A stretch of 7,606 nucleotides of DNA from an uncultured Lachnospiraceae bacterium (GCA_910588885.1 CAJUSQ010000132.1:1-7606), one strand, 5' to 3'; shown: positions 1 to 6,763, counted from the first letter of the stretch. Numbers and translations are program-made. The notes: generated by a model not told the origin, from the letters alone.

Positions 1-52
1 TGGGAGTCTTGTTCATCTTCCAGTTGCCTGCAATAATTTTTCTTCTTGCCAT
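1..52 (-). CDS. tpiA: triosephosphate isomerase, N-terminal fragment (runs off the left edge)
   Basis: TPI interconverts dihydroxyacetone phosphate and glyceraldehyde 3-phosphate in glycolysis, in the cytoplasm. Only the first 17 codons are in the window. They read MARRKIIAGNWKMNKTP, which matches the invariant TPI N-terminus: the Asn and Lys of the GNWKMN stretch are the substrate-binding Asn and catalytic Lys of the family. The ATG is at 52, with an AAGGAG Shine-Dalgarno about 6-7 nt upstream (plus-strand 59-64). The gene lies 85 bp downstream of pgk on the same strand, the usual pgk-tpiA order in Firmicutes, so it is probably co-transcribed with pgk. The rest of the gene lies to the left of the window. 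Confidence 0.95.
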   Translation of the reverse strand, partial: MARRKIIAGNWKMNKTP

Positions 53-79
53 GATCTTCTCCTTCTATCTTAAACTCTT

Positions 80-147
80 ATGCCCCATCCGCTGCTTTGA
101 AAGCATTGTCCGGGGCATCGCTGTTATTGTAAAGCTCTTATGCCCGG
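80..147 (-). other. alternative stem-loops in the pgk-tpiA spacer
   Basis: The element GGGCATAAGAG occurs twice on the minus strand. One copy spans the pgk stop codon (plus 135-145) and one lies in the spacer (plus 75-85). Between them sits ATGCCCC (plus 112-118). That middle element can pair with the upstream copy (plus 113-118 with 140-145, 6 bp) or with the downstream copy (plus 80-86 with 112-118, 7 bp), but not both. A small inner hairpin, 93-97 with 101-105, sits inside the second option. There is no U-run, so this is not an intrinsic terminator. RNA processing, stability or translational coupling between pgk and tpiA are possible roles. The pairing is seen in the sequence; the role is inference. 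Confidence 0.4.
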
Positions 148-1349
148 TCGCTGGCTGCCGCTACCCCCGGAAGCTCTTTGCCTTCCAGGAATTCCAAAGA
201 AGCGCCGCCGCCGGTAGAAATATGGCTCATCTTATCTCCGAAGCCCAGCTGGTTGACTGCGGCTGCGGAATCGCCGCCGCCGATAATCGTGGTTGCGTCT
301 GTTTCGGCCAAAGATCCTGCTACGGCAATGGTCCCTTTTGCAAAAATCGGGTTTTCAAATACACCCATGGGGCCGTTCCAAACCACGGTCTTGGCAGATT
401 TCACTGCTTCCGCGAAAAGCTCTGCGGTCTTTGTTCCGATATCCAGCCCCATCTTATCGGAAGGAATTCCATCGGCTGCTACTACTTCATAAGGAACCTC
501 AGCATCAATCGGATTCGGGAATGCTGCCGCGCAAGCGGTATCTACCGGAAGGAGCAGCTTCTTGCCCAGCTTCCCTGCCTTTTCCAGCATTTCCTTGCAG
601 TAACCGATCTTCTCTTCATCTACCAGGGAGGTCCCGACTTCGTAGCCCTTCGCTTTCAGGAAGGTATAAGCCATACCGCCGCCGATGATCAGCGTATCGC
701 ATTTTTCCAGAAGGTTGGAAATGACGTTTAATTTATCCGCAACCTTTGCGCCGCCCAAAATGGCAACGAAGGGCCTTACGGGATTCTCAACGGCGTTTCC
801 TAAGAAATCAATTTCCTTCTGCATCAAATAGCCTACGGCCGCCGTTTCCACCAGGGCGGAAACACCTACGTTGGAGCAGTGGGCACGATGTGCGGTTCCA
901 AAAGCATCATTGACAAAAATATCACAAAGGGAAGCCAAATCCTTGCTGAATTCTTCGCCGTTCTTTGTCTCTTCCTTACGATAGCGGGTATTTTCAAGAA
1001 GTACGACGTCCCCGTCCTGCATTCCTTCCACAGCCGCCTTTGCATTGGGGCCAACCACCGCATTGTCCGGAGCAAACTTTACTTCCTGGCCCAGCAATTC
1101 GGAAAGGCGTACGGCAACAGGCGCTAAGGACAATTCCGGCTTCGGCTCGCCCTTGGGCTTGCCAAGATGGGAGCAGAGGATCACCTTGCCGCCGTCTCCG
1201 ATTAATTTCTTAATCGTCGGGAGCGCTGCTACCAAACGGTTTTCATCGGTAATCTTCCCGTCTTTCAAGGGCACGTTAAAGTCGCATCTGCAAAGGACAC
1301 GTTTCCCTTTTACATTGATATCATCCACGGATACTTTATTTAAAGACAT
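138..1349 (-). CDS. pgk: phosphoglycerate kinase
   Basis: PGK transfers the acyl phosphate of 1,3-bisphosphoglycerate to ADP, the first ATP-forming step of glycolysis, in the cytoplasm. The product has 403 residues, a normal bacterial length. Visible family features are RCDFNVPL (21-28, substrate-binding Asp/Asn), HLGKPKG (61-67), NDAFGTAHRAH (147-157), GGAKVADKLNV (199-209), WNGPMGVFE (324-332, interdomain hinge and nucleotide site) and the phosphate-binding GGGDSAAA (357-364) with STGGGASLEFLEG (378-390). The frame stays open for 29 codons upstream, but the ATG at 1349 is right: the protein homology starts at MSLNK and an AAGGAGG site lies 8 nt upstream (plus 1358-1364). The gene follows gap, from which a terminator separates it, and precedes tpiA by 85 bp. 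No strong private promoter is visible, so part of its transcription may be read-through from gap. Confidence 0.98.
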   Translation of the reverse strand: MSLNKVSVDDINVKGKRVLCRCDFNVPLKDGKITDENRLVAALPTIKKLIGDGGKVILCSHLGKPKGEPKPELSLAPVAVRLSELLGQEVKFAPDNAVVGPNAKAAVEGMQDGDVVLLENTRYRKEETKNGEEFSKDLASLCDIFVNDAFGTAHRAHCSNVGVSALVETAAVGYLMQKEIDFLGNAVENPVRPFVAILGGAKVADKLNVISNLLEKCDTLIIGGGMAYTFLKAKGYEVGTSLVDEEKIGYCKEMLEKAGKLGKKLLLPVDTACAAAFPNPIDAEVPYEVVAADGIPSDKMGLDIGTKTAELFAEAVKSAKTVVWNGPMGVFENPIFAKGTIAVAGSLAETDATTIIGGGDSAAAVNQLGFGDKMSHISTGGGASLEFLEGKELPGVAAASDRA

Positions 1350-1379
1350 TTCTTTATCCTCCTTAAAAAGATTACGCCC

Positions 1380-1397
1380 TGTACAAACGATGTACAA
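1380..1397. repeat. paired TGTACA palindromes in the pgk leader
   Basis: Two copies of the 7-mer TGTACAA on the plus strand (1380-1386 and 1391-1397) start 11 bp apart, one helical turn. Each contains the self-complementary hexamer TGTACA, so the element is both a direct and an inverted repeat and could form a 6-bp RNA stem with a 5-nt loop. It lies 31-48 bases upstream of the pgk start codon, between the gap terminator and the pgk ribosome binding site. It could be an operator or an RNA stem. No regulator is encoded nearby. Confidence 0.35.
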
Positions 1398-1444
1398 GCG
1401 GATTACGCAGGAATTATGCACCGGAGCTCCCGGCATTTACCCAC

Positions 1445-1483
1445 GAAAAAACAGGCCCGGTCCACATAGACCGGACCCTTTTT
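1445..1483 (-). terminator. intrinsic terminator downstream of gap
   Basis: On the minus strand a 9-bp stem with one G-U pair (plus 1454-1462 with 1469-1477) and a 6-nt loop is followed by TGTTTTTT (plus 1446-1453). It is preceded by five A residues (plus 1479-1483) that can extend the stem against the U-run. It begins about 13 nt after the gap stop codon. The same structure has a T-run on the plus strand too, so it could work in both directions. It implies that much gap mRNA ends before pgk. Confidence 0.85.
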
Positions 1484-1495
1484 GAGTCATACTGC

Positions 1496-2518
1496 TTATG
1501 ATAATTCAGAGAAATACTTAATGGTACGAACCATCTGAGAAGTATAGCTGTTCTCATTGTCATACCAGGACACTACCTGAACTTCGTATAAATCATTGGA
1601 AATCTGGCAAACCATTGTCTGGGTTGCATCGAACAGGGAACCGAAGTTCATTCCAACGATATCGGAAGATACGATTTCATCCTCGTTGTAGCCGAAGGAC
1701 TCGTTTGCTGCTGCCTTCATAGCTTCGTTGATGGCTTCCTTGGTCACGTCTGCCTTCTTCACAACTGCGGTCAGGATCGTGGTGGAACCTGTGGGGGTGG
1801 GAACACGCTGTGCAGAACCGATCAGTTTGCCGTTCAGTTCCGGGATGACAAGGCCGATAGCCTTTGCTGCACCGGTGCTGTTTGGAACGATATTCACTGC
1901 TGCCGCACGGCTTCTGCGCAGATCACCCTTTCTCTGAGGACCGTCAAGAGTCATCTGGTCACCGGTGTATGCATGAATAGTGCACATAATACCGGACTGG
2001 ATCGGAGCATATTTGTTCAATGCATCCGCCATCGGAGCCAGGCAGTTGGTGGTGCAGGAAGCTGCGGAAATAATGGTATCCTCTGCCTTCAGGGTGCTGT
2101 GGTTGGTATTGTATACGATTGTCGGAAGATCATTTCCTGCAGGCGCAGAGATTACAACCTTGCGGGCACCGGCATTGATATGTGCCTGTGCTTTGTCCTT
2201 AGAGGTATAGAAACCGGAGCACTCCAGAACTACATCAACCTTTAATTCTCCCCAGGGGCAATTATTTGCATCCGGGAAAGCATAAATCTTGATTTCCTTT
2301 CCGTCAACGGTAATAGAATCTTCACCGGCAGATACCTTGTCGCATAACGCATACCTTCCCTGTGAAGAATCATATTTTAACAAATGTGCTAACATCTTCG
2401 GGCTTGTCAAATCGTTGATTGCTACTACTTCGTATCCTTCTGCACCAAACATCTGCCGAAATGCCAGACGTCCGATACGTCCAAAACCATTGATCGCTAC
2501 TCTTACTGCTTCTGCCAT
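1496..2518 (-). CDS. gap: glyceraldehyde-3-phosphate dehydrogenase, phosphorylating, type I
   Basis: GAPDH oxidises glyceraldehyde 3-phosphate with NAD+ and phosphate to 1,3-bisphosphoglycerate. It acts in the cytoplasm as a tetramer in this family. The 340 residues show the Rossmann motif NGFGRIGR (10-17), an acidic residue in AINDLT (Asp36) that fits NAD preference, the catalytic segment SAASCTTNCLAP (151-162) with nucleophile Cys155, the base His182 in HAYTGDQ, RRSRAAAVNIVPNSTGAAKA from 201, and the C-terminal WYDNENSYTSQM. An AGGAGG site lies 8 nt before the ATG (plus 2527-2532). The gene has its own promoter in the divergent spacer to its right and a terminator about 13 nt after its stop, so it can be made as a monocistronic mRNA in excess over pgk-tpiA. 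No cggR-like repressor gene is adjacent on the upstream side; a divergent rubredoxin gene takes that place. Confidence 0.98.
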   Translation of the reverse strand: MAEAVRVAINGFGRIGRLAFRQMFGAEGYEVVAINDLTSPKMLAHLLKYDSSQGRYALCDKVSAGEDSITVDGKEIKIYAFPDANNCPWGELKVDVVLECSGFYTSKDKAQAHINAGARKVVISAPAGNDLPTIVYNTNHSTLKAEDTIISAASCTTNCLAPMADALNKYAPIQSGIMCTIHAYTGDQMTLDGPQRKGDLRRSRAAAVNIVPNSTGAAKAIGLVIPELNGKLIGSAQRVPTPTGSTTILTAVVKKADVTKEAINEAMKAAANESFGYNEDEIVSSDIVGMNFGSLFDATQTMVCQISNDLYEVQVVSWYDNENSYTSQMVRTIKYFSELS

Positions 2519-2559
2519 TCTTAATTCCTCCTAAAATATTATTAAGATAATGTTTTTGG

Positions 2560-2580
2560 GAATACTTGGGATAAGCATTC
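2560..2580 (-). other. 5' leader stem-loop of gap mRNA
   Basis: On the minus strand GAATGCTT and AAGTATTC form an 8-bp stem with one G-U pair and a 5-nt loop (plus 2560-2567 with 2573-2580). It is a perfect RNA stem only in the gap direction. It lies within about 10 nt of the transcription start predicted from the promoter at 2595-2623, where such stems commonly protect mRNA 5' ends. The structure is seen; a stabilising role is inference. Confidence 0.4.
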
Positions 2581-2594
2581 TCAACGCTGTTTCT

Positions 2595-2623
2595 ATTTTA
2601 CCCGATTCCCCAGAAAATTACAA
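2595..2623 (-). promoter_or_regulatory. sigma-A-type promoter for gap
   Basis: On the minus strand a -35 box TTGTAA (plus 2618-2623; 4 of 6) is separated by 17 bp from a -10 box TAAAAT (plus 2595-2600; 5 of 6). The predicted start, near 2588, gives a leader of about 70 nt before the gap ATG. The surroundings are A/T-rich. Confidence 0.6.
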
Positions 2624-2700
2624 TAGGCTTTTTCAACTTTGTTAAATTTTTCACCATATTATTTTCCCCCGGCCCTTCCGGTATTTATTTGTGCATCTCC

Positions 2701-2729
2701 TTGACAAAGCACCTGTGATATGCTACGCT
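2701..2729 (+). promoter_or_regulatory. promoter of the flavin-reductase/rubredoxin gene
   Basis: A perfect -35 box TTGACA (2701-2706) is separated by 17 bp from TACGCT (2724-2729). TG one base before it gives an extended -10 (TGCTACGCT), which can make up for the weak hexamer. The predicted start, near 2736, leaves a leader of about 40 nt. The promoter diverges from that of gap, about 80 bp apart at the -35 boxes. Confidence 0.6.
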
Positions 2730-2737
2730 TCCCACAC

Positions 2738-2760
2738 AAATAAGAAACCCAAATAAGAAA
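2738..2760 (+). repeat. 10-bp direct repeat in the 5' leader
   Basis: AAATAAGAAA occurs at 2738-2747 and again at 2751-2760, a 13-bp period, between the predicted transcription start and the ribosome binding site of the 2778 gene. Its A/G richness would keep the leader unstructured. It may also be a simple low-complexity duplication. Confidence 0.4.
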
Positions 2761-2777
2761 AATCTGGAGGCAACAAT

Positions 2778-3395
2778 ATGGATTCAAAAGCAATGTACAA
2801 ATTAACCTACGGCCTTTTTGTTCTCACTTCCGCCTTTGACGGAACAGACAGCGGCTGTATCATCAACACGGCAGGCCAGGTAACCTCCGATCCGAACCGG
2901 ATCAGCATTACCGTCAACAACGGGAATTTCACCCGGGAGCTGGTACAAAACAGCGGGAAGTTCAATATTTCCGTGTTAAGCGAACAGGCTGATTTCGAAA
3001 TTTTCCGGCATTTCGGCTTTCAGTCCGGCCGTACCACAGACAAATTCGCCGGATATGCCGCCTGCAGGCGCAGTGAAAACGGGCTGTATTATATCACCGC
3101 CGGGACAAACGGATATCTTAGCGCTTCTGTGGAGCAGTCCATAGATTTAGGAAGCCACACCATGTTCCTCGCTTCCGTAGAGGACATGGAGGTATTATCG
3201 GATGCTGCTTCCGCAACCTACGCCTACTACCAGTCCTCCATCAAACCGAAGCCTGCCGCTCCCTCCGGTTCCGGGAAAACCGCATGGCGCTGCCGGATCT
3301 GCGGTTATACTTATGAAGGGGAAGAGCTTCCGGCAGACTTTATCTGCCCTCTGTGCAAGCATCCTGCTTCTGATTTTGAAAAAGTGACAATTTAA
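2778..3395 (+). CDS. flavin reductase domain fused to C-terminal rubredoxin (Hrb/flavoredoxin-type electron carrier)
   Basis: The 205-residue product has two parts. Residues about 4-150 fit an FMN-binding flavin-reductase-like domain (split barrel): the start KLTYGLFVLTS, the SDPNRISITVNN segment (37-48) and the conserved His127 in GSHTMFLASVED. A Pro/Ser/Gly-rich linker (about 156-167) leads to a short-loop rubredoxin with a Cys4 iron site at Cys172, Cys175, Cys190 and Cys193. Its 14-residue gap between the CxxC pairs resembles the rubrerythrin tail more than classical rubredoxin. In Moorella a protein of this architecture (Hrb) passes electrons from NADH-linked reductases to a flavodiiron protein that reduces O2 or NO; a similar protective role is inferred here. 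A GGAGG site lies 7 nt before the ATG. The gene stands alone, with its own promoter and terminator, divergent from gap. Confidence 0.88.
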   Translation: MDSKAMYKLTYGLFVLTSAFDGTDSGCIINTAGQVTSDPNRISITVNNGNFTRELVQNSGKFNISVLSEQADFEIFRHFGFQSGRTTDKFAGYAACRRSENGLYYITAGTNGYLSASVEQSIDLGSHTMFLASVEDMEVLSDAASATYAYYQSSIKPKPAAPSGSGKTAWRCRICGYTYEGEELPADFICPLCKHPASDFEKVTI

Positions 3396-3425
3396 TAACC
3401 GCGGATATTGCCGCCTGCAAATAGC

Positions 3426-3481
3426 AGCCGGAGCCGTCAGAAGATATGGGAAAATCCCCTCCTCTGACGGCTCCGGCTTTT
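3426..3481 (+). terminator. intrinsic terminator of the flavin-reductase/rubredoxin gene
   Basis: A perfect 16-bp, GC-rich stem (3426-3441 with 3463-3478) is topped by a small extra stem GGGA/TCCC (3448-3451 with 3455-3458) and followed by a short T-run ending at 3481. It lies about 30 nt after the stop codon. The gene converges on aspS, so this hairpin also sits about 60 nt past the aspS stop; on the minus strand it lacks a U-run and would at most protect or pause that transcript. Confidence 0.85.
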
Positions 3482-3536
3482 CTGCTACATATTTCATAAG
3501 CCTTCGGCTGTTTTTTCAAAAGCTCCCGGCTGCCCT

Positions 3537-5324
3537 TTATTCTTCTTCCGTAATCTCCAGGGCCAGTTCCTCCAGCTGTTTTTCACTGACACTATGGGGC
3601 GCGTCCGTCATCAGGCAGGAAGCATCCTTCACCTTGGGAAACGCAATCACATCCCGGATGGAATCTGCCTGCATCATCAGCATTACCATACGATCCAGGC
3701 CGTAAGCCAGCCCTGCGTGAGGCGGGACTCCGTATTGGAACGCATTCAGCAAAAATCCAAACTGTTCATAGGCGCTTTCCTTGGTAAAGCCCAGTACCTC
3801 CAGCATTTTTTCCTGAATCCGGTTCTGATGGATCCTAACGGAACCGCCGCCCAGCTCAGTGCCGTTCAGTACAATATCGTAAGCTTTGGCCCGGACAGCG
3901 CCAGGATCGCTGTCGATTTTATCCCAGTCTTCTTCCATCGGCATCGTAAACGGATGATGCTTGGCCATAAAACGGTTCTCTTCCTCAGACCACTCCAGCA
4001 GTGGAAATTCCGTTACCCACAGGAAATTGTACCGGTTCTTGTCAAGAAGCTCCAGCTCCCTGGCCAATTCCAGACGCAGCGCACCCAGCACGTCCCAAAC
4101 CACCGGATTCTTATCGGCTGCAAACAGCAGCAAATCCCCGGGTTCCCCTTCCATGGCTTCTACCAGGGCGGAAAGCTCCTCTTCCGTCATAAATTTTGCG
4201 AAGGAAGACTTATAACTGCCGTCTTCATTGACAGCCAGATAAGCCAGCCCTTTGGCGCCGTAGCCCTTGGCAAATTCTACCAGCTTATCAATTTTCTTCC
4301 GGGGCATCGCGCCCTGGCCCTTGGCATTGATCCCGCGCACCGAACCTTTGTTCTCCAGAGCTCCGGTAAATACGCCGAATCCACAGCCGGAAACCAACTC
4401 CGAAACATCCTTCAGCTCCATGCCAAAACGGGTATCCGGCTTGTCGGAGCCGAAACGGTCCATGGCTTCCTGCCAGGTAATCCTGGGGATCGGCAGCGGA
4501 ATTTCTACCCCAACCGCTTCATGAAAAACATAAGCAAGCAGCCGTTCATTGACCTCAATCACATCCTCCACATCCACAAAGGAAAGCTCCATATCCGCCT
4601 GGGTAAATTCCGGCTGGCGGTCCGCCCGCAGGTCCTCGTCCCGAAAGCATCTTGCAATCTGGAAATAGCGGTCATATCCGGAGCACATCAAAAGCTGCTT
4701 AAACAGCTGCGGGGACTGGGGCAGGGCATAAAAGCTGCCGGGATGCACACGGCTGGGCACCAGGTAATCCCTGGCTCCTTCCGGCGTGGATTTCGTCAGC
4801 ATAGGTGTTTCGATTTCCAAAAAGCCCTCTTTTTCCATAAAATTCCGAAGCAGCATGGAAACCTTGCTCTTCATCATCAGGTTCCGCTGCAAATCGGGCC
4901 TGCGCAGATCCAGGAAACGGTACCGCAGCCGCACATCCTCCTTCGTCTGGCTATTCTCTTCAATGGGAAAAGGCGGCGTATCGGATTCCGACAAAATCCG
5001 CAGGGACTCTGCAATCACCTCGATATCCCCGGTCTTCAGGTTCTCGTTCACGGCTGCGGAACGCTTCTGAATCGTACCCGTTACCGCCACCACAAATTCA
5101 TTCCGCAACGTTTCCGCCTTGGCAAACCCTTCACTCCCCACCTTCGGCTCGTCAAACACAATCTGGAGCAGGCCGGAGCGATCCCGTAAATCTATAAAAA
5201 TCAAGCTTCCTAAATTTCTTCGTTTCTGCACCCACCCCATTACGGTCACGGTTTCCCCGATATTCTGATTGGAAACCTCCGTGCACCGATGGGTCCGTTT
5301 CAATCCCTGCATGGATTCTGCCAT
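3537..5324 (-). CDS. aspS: aspartyl-tRNA synthetase, bacterial type
   Basis: AspRS is a class II enzyme that attaches aspartate to tRNA-Asp, in the cytoplasm. The 595 residues match the usual bacterial length of about 590. In order: an N-terminal OB-fold anticodon domain (about 1-110, with GWVQKRRNLGSLIFIDLRDR), motif 1 around FLEIETPML (168-176), motif 2 FRDEDLRADRQPEF (227-240), the bacterial GAD insertion (about 285-425), and motif 3 GLAYGLDRMVML (538-549), then AFPKVKDASCLMTDAP (561-576). The Leu38-Gly-Ser stretch in the OB fold resembles discriminating AspRS enzymes rather than the His-Gly-Gly form of enzymes that also charge tRNA-Asn (family knowledge; not tested). An AAGGAGG site lies 7 nt before the ATG (plus 5332-5338). 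It sits 96 bp downstream of hisS with no promoter of its own that I can see. No clear U-tailed terminator follows it. Confidence 0.98.
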   Translation of the reverse strand: MAESMQGLKRTHRCTEVSNQNIGETVTVMGWVQKRRNLGSLIFIDLRDRSGLLQIVFDEPKVGSEGFAKAETLRNEFVVAVTGTIQKRSAAVNENLKTGDIEVIAESLRILSESDTPPFPIEENSQTKEDVRLRYRFLDLRRPDLQRNLMMKSKVSMLLRNFMEKEGFLEIETPMLTKSTPEGARDYLVPSRVHPGSFYALPQSPQLFKQLLMCSGYDRYFQIARCFRDEDLRADRQPEFTQADMELSFVDVEDVIEVNERLLAYVFHEAVGVEIPLPIPRITWQEAMDRFGSDKPDTRFGMELKDVSELVSGCGFGVFTGALENKGSVRGINAKGQGAMPRKKIDKLVEFAKGYGAKGLAYLAVNEDGSYKSSFAKFMTEEELSALVEAMEGEPGDLLLFAADKNPVVWDVLGALRLELARELELLDKNRYNFLWVTEFPLLEWSEEENRFMAKHHPFTMPMEEDWDKIDSDPGAVRAKAYDIVLNGTELGGGSVRIHQNRIQEKMLEVLGFTKESAYEQFGFLLNAFQYGVPPHAGLAYGLDRMVMLMMQADSIRDVIAFPKVKDASCLMTDAPHSVSEKQLEELALEITEEE

Positions 5325-5357
5325 TTCAATTCCTCCTTCATTCCTTTGCTGGTCTAA

Positions 5358-5383
5358 GACTGCCGCCTGTCTTTGCAGCAGTC
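5358..5383 (-). other. intercistronic stem-loop between hisS and aspS
   Basis: On the minus strand GACTGCTGC pairs with GCGGCAGTC, a 9-bp stem with one G-U pair and an 8-nt loop (plus 5358-5366 with 5375-5383). The stem is complete only in the hisS-aspS direction. TTAGACC follows, so there is no U-run for termination. It lies between the hisS stop and the aspS ribosome binding site and could set the ratio of the two products through pausing, processing or mRNA stability. Confidence 0.45.
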
Positions 5384-5420
5384 CCGCCGTTTCTCTTAAT
5401 TTCTCCGCTTTATTGCTCTT

Positions 5421-6668
5421 TCAGCGGAAAAACTCTGTAATCTCCGTGTATCCCTCTTTGGCCAGCTGCTCCTTCTGGAACTTTTTATTCTTATTCATCC
5501 GGACCACCAAAACCTGCTTTCCCTCGGCACGTTCCGCCTGGGCCTTGGCCAGCACCTCTCCCAGCCTTTCCCCGGGATAGCCCTTTTCAATGAGATACGC
5601 TTTTTTCTCCGGCTGCTTCGGAATTTCAAACCCGTTTTCCATCAGCAATAAAATAATCCGTTCAAAGCCGATGGAGAATCCGCAGGCCGGCACCTCTTTT
5701 CCGGTAAAATTTCCGATCATCTTATCATAACGTCCGCCGCCGCCGCAGCTTCCGCCGAACTGGGGCATGGCAACCTCAAAAATCGTCCCGGTATAATAGG
5801 ACATGCCCCGCACCAGAGTGGGATCGAATACCAGTTCGAACTTTGCTTCTTTGGTAGCATTGACACTTTCCACAATTTCCGACAAGCTCTGCCGAACCTC
5901 TTCCTCCAGGTAATCCCCCAGGGCCTTTGCCAGATAAGCAATGCCGTCTTCGGCCTGCTCCACCCCTTCAAATAACGCCAGGTATTTTTCAATGGAAGCT
6001 TCTTCAAAACCGTTCTCGGAAAGCTCCTGCCGGACTCCGGAAAGCCCGATCTTGTCCATTTTGTCTAATATAATAAAGATACTGTCATAGCTTTCCTCCG
6101 GAAACCCGCTATAGGATGCCATGGCCTTTAAAATCCGCCGTTCATTGATCCGGATTTGAAAATCCGAAAAGCCCAGCCGCCCTAATGTCGTAGTGGTCGC
6201 CAGAATCAATTCGATTTCCGCCAGATTACCGGGTTCTCCCAAAATATCAATATCACACTGCATAAACTGACGATAGCGTCCCCGCTGTGGACGGTCTGCC
6301 CGCCAAACATTCCCCATCTGCAGCGCCTTAAAGGGAGTCGGCAGTTCATTTGCATTGTTAGAATAAAACCGGGCCAGGGGCAGCGTCAGATCATAGCGCA
6401 TCCCAAAGTCTGCCAAATCCTCCTCGCTCCTTGCTTCTTCCAGCTTCAGCTTCTCTCCCCGCTTCATCACCTTGAAAATCAGCTTTTCGTTTTCCCCGCC
6501 CTGCTTGCTGCTTAAATTTCCGATATTCTCCATACAGGGGGTCTCAATCTGAGTAAATCCGAAGCTGCGGTAGGTATCCTGAATGACCCGCATCACGTAG
6601 TCCCGTATCTGCATCTCCTTTGGTAAAATATCCTTCATGCCGTTGACCGGCTTTTTCGCCAATGCCAT
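5421..6668 (-). CDS. hisS: histidyl-tRNA synthetase
   Basis: HisRS is a class II enzyme that charges tRNA-His, in the cytoplasm. The 415 residues show motif 2 WRADRPQRGRYRQF (122-135), the HisRS-specific loop LVRGMSYYTGTIFE (285-298), the Gly-rich GGGGRYDKMIG (309-319) and motif 3 GFSIGFERIILLL (330-342). Where most bacteria have an Arg-Pro-Glu-Gly-Thr element, this protein has RYDLTLPLAR (91-100), as in eukaryotic and archaeal enzymes and, from memory, a set of clostridial ones. The C-terminal anticodon domain looks short, only about 60-70 residues after motif 3, and ends at ITEFFR. No frameshift is visible after the stop. The ribosome binding site is modest (AAGGAAG, plus 6674-6680, 5 nt from the ATG). 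It is the first gene of the hisS-aspS unit, with a strong promoter about 165 bp upstream. Confidence 0.97.
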   Translation of the reverse strand: MALAKKPVNGMKDILPKEMQIRDYVMRVIQDTYRSFGFTQIETPCMENIGNLSSKQGGENEKLIFKVMKRGEKLKLEEARSEEDLADFGMRYDLTLPLARFYSNNANELPTPFKALQMGNVWRADRPQRGRYRQFMQCDIDILGEPGNLAEIELILATTTTLGRLGFSDFQIRINERRILKAMASYSGFPEESYDSIFIILDKMDKIGLSGVRQELSENGFEEASIEKYLALFEGVEQAEDGIAYLAKALGDYLEEEVRQSLSEIVESVNATKEAKFELVFDPTLVRGMSYYTGTIFEVAMPQFGGSCGGGGRYDKMIGNFTGKEVPACGFSIGFERIILLLMENGFEIPKQPEKKAYLIEKGYPGERLGEVLAKAQAERAEGKQVLVVRMNKNKKFQKEQLAKEGYTEITEFFR

Positions 6669-6730
6669 AATTACTTCCTTTCTGCTTCCTTTTTTCTGTC
6701 TGTTTTCCGTTTATCCGTTTTTCTTTTTGC

Positions 6731-6763
6731 TCTCTATCTGTGTTCTATCTGCATTCTATCTGC
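6731..6763 (-). repeat. three 11-bp tandem repeats in the hisS leader
   Basis: On the plus strand the core TCTATCTG recurs at 6733-6740, 6744-6751 and 6755-6762, an exact 11-bp period, with a fourth degenerate half-copy after it. In the hisS mRNA this reads as CAGATAGA repeats in an A/G-rich, probably unstructured leader. The period equals about one helical turn, so a protein contacting one face of the DNA is possible; slippage of simple sequence is the plain alternative. Confidence 0.6.

Noticed and set aside
1369..1397. Promoter-like TTGTAC-17 bp-TAATCT upstream of pgk
   Set aside because: Both boxes match only 3 of 6 positions, and the start site would fall inside the pgk ribosome binding site.
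1350..1436. N-terminal extension of pgk by 29 codons
   Set aside because: The extension has no PGK homology, and the AAGGAGG site fits the ATG at 1349.
3594..5189. Long plus-strand open frame (531 codons) opposite aspS
   Set aside because: It is fully antisense to aspS, whose protein has every class II AspRS motif. The antisense product is His/Gln/Leu-rich with no recognisable domain and has no ribosome binding site of note.
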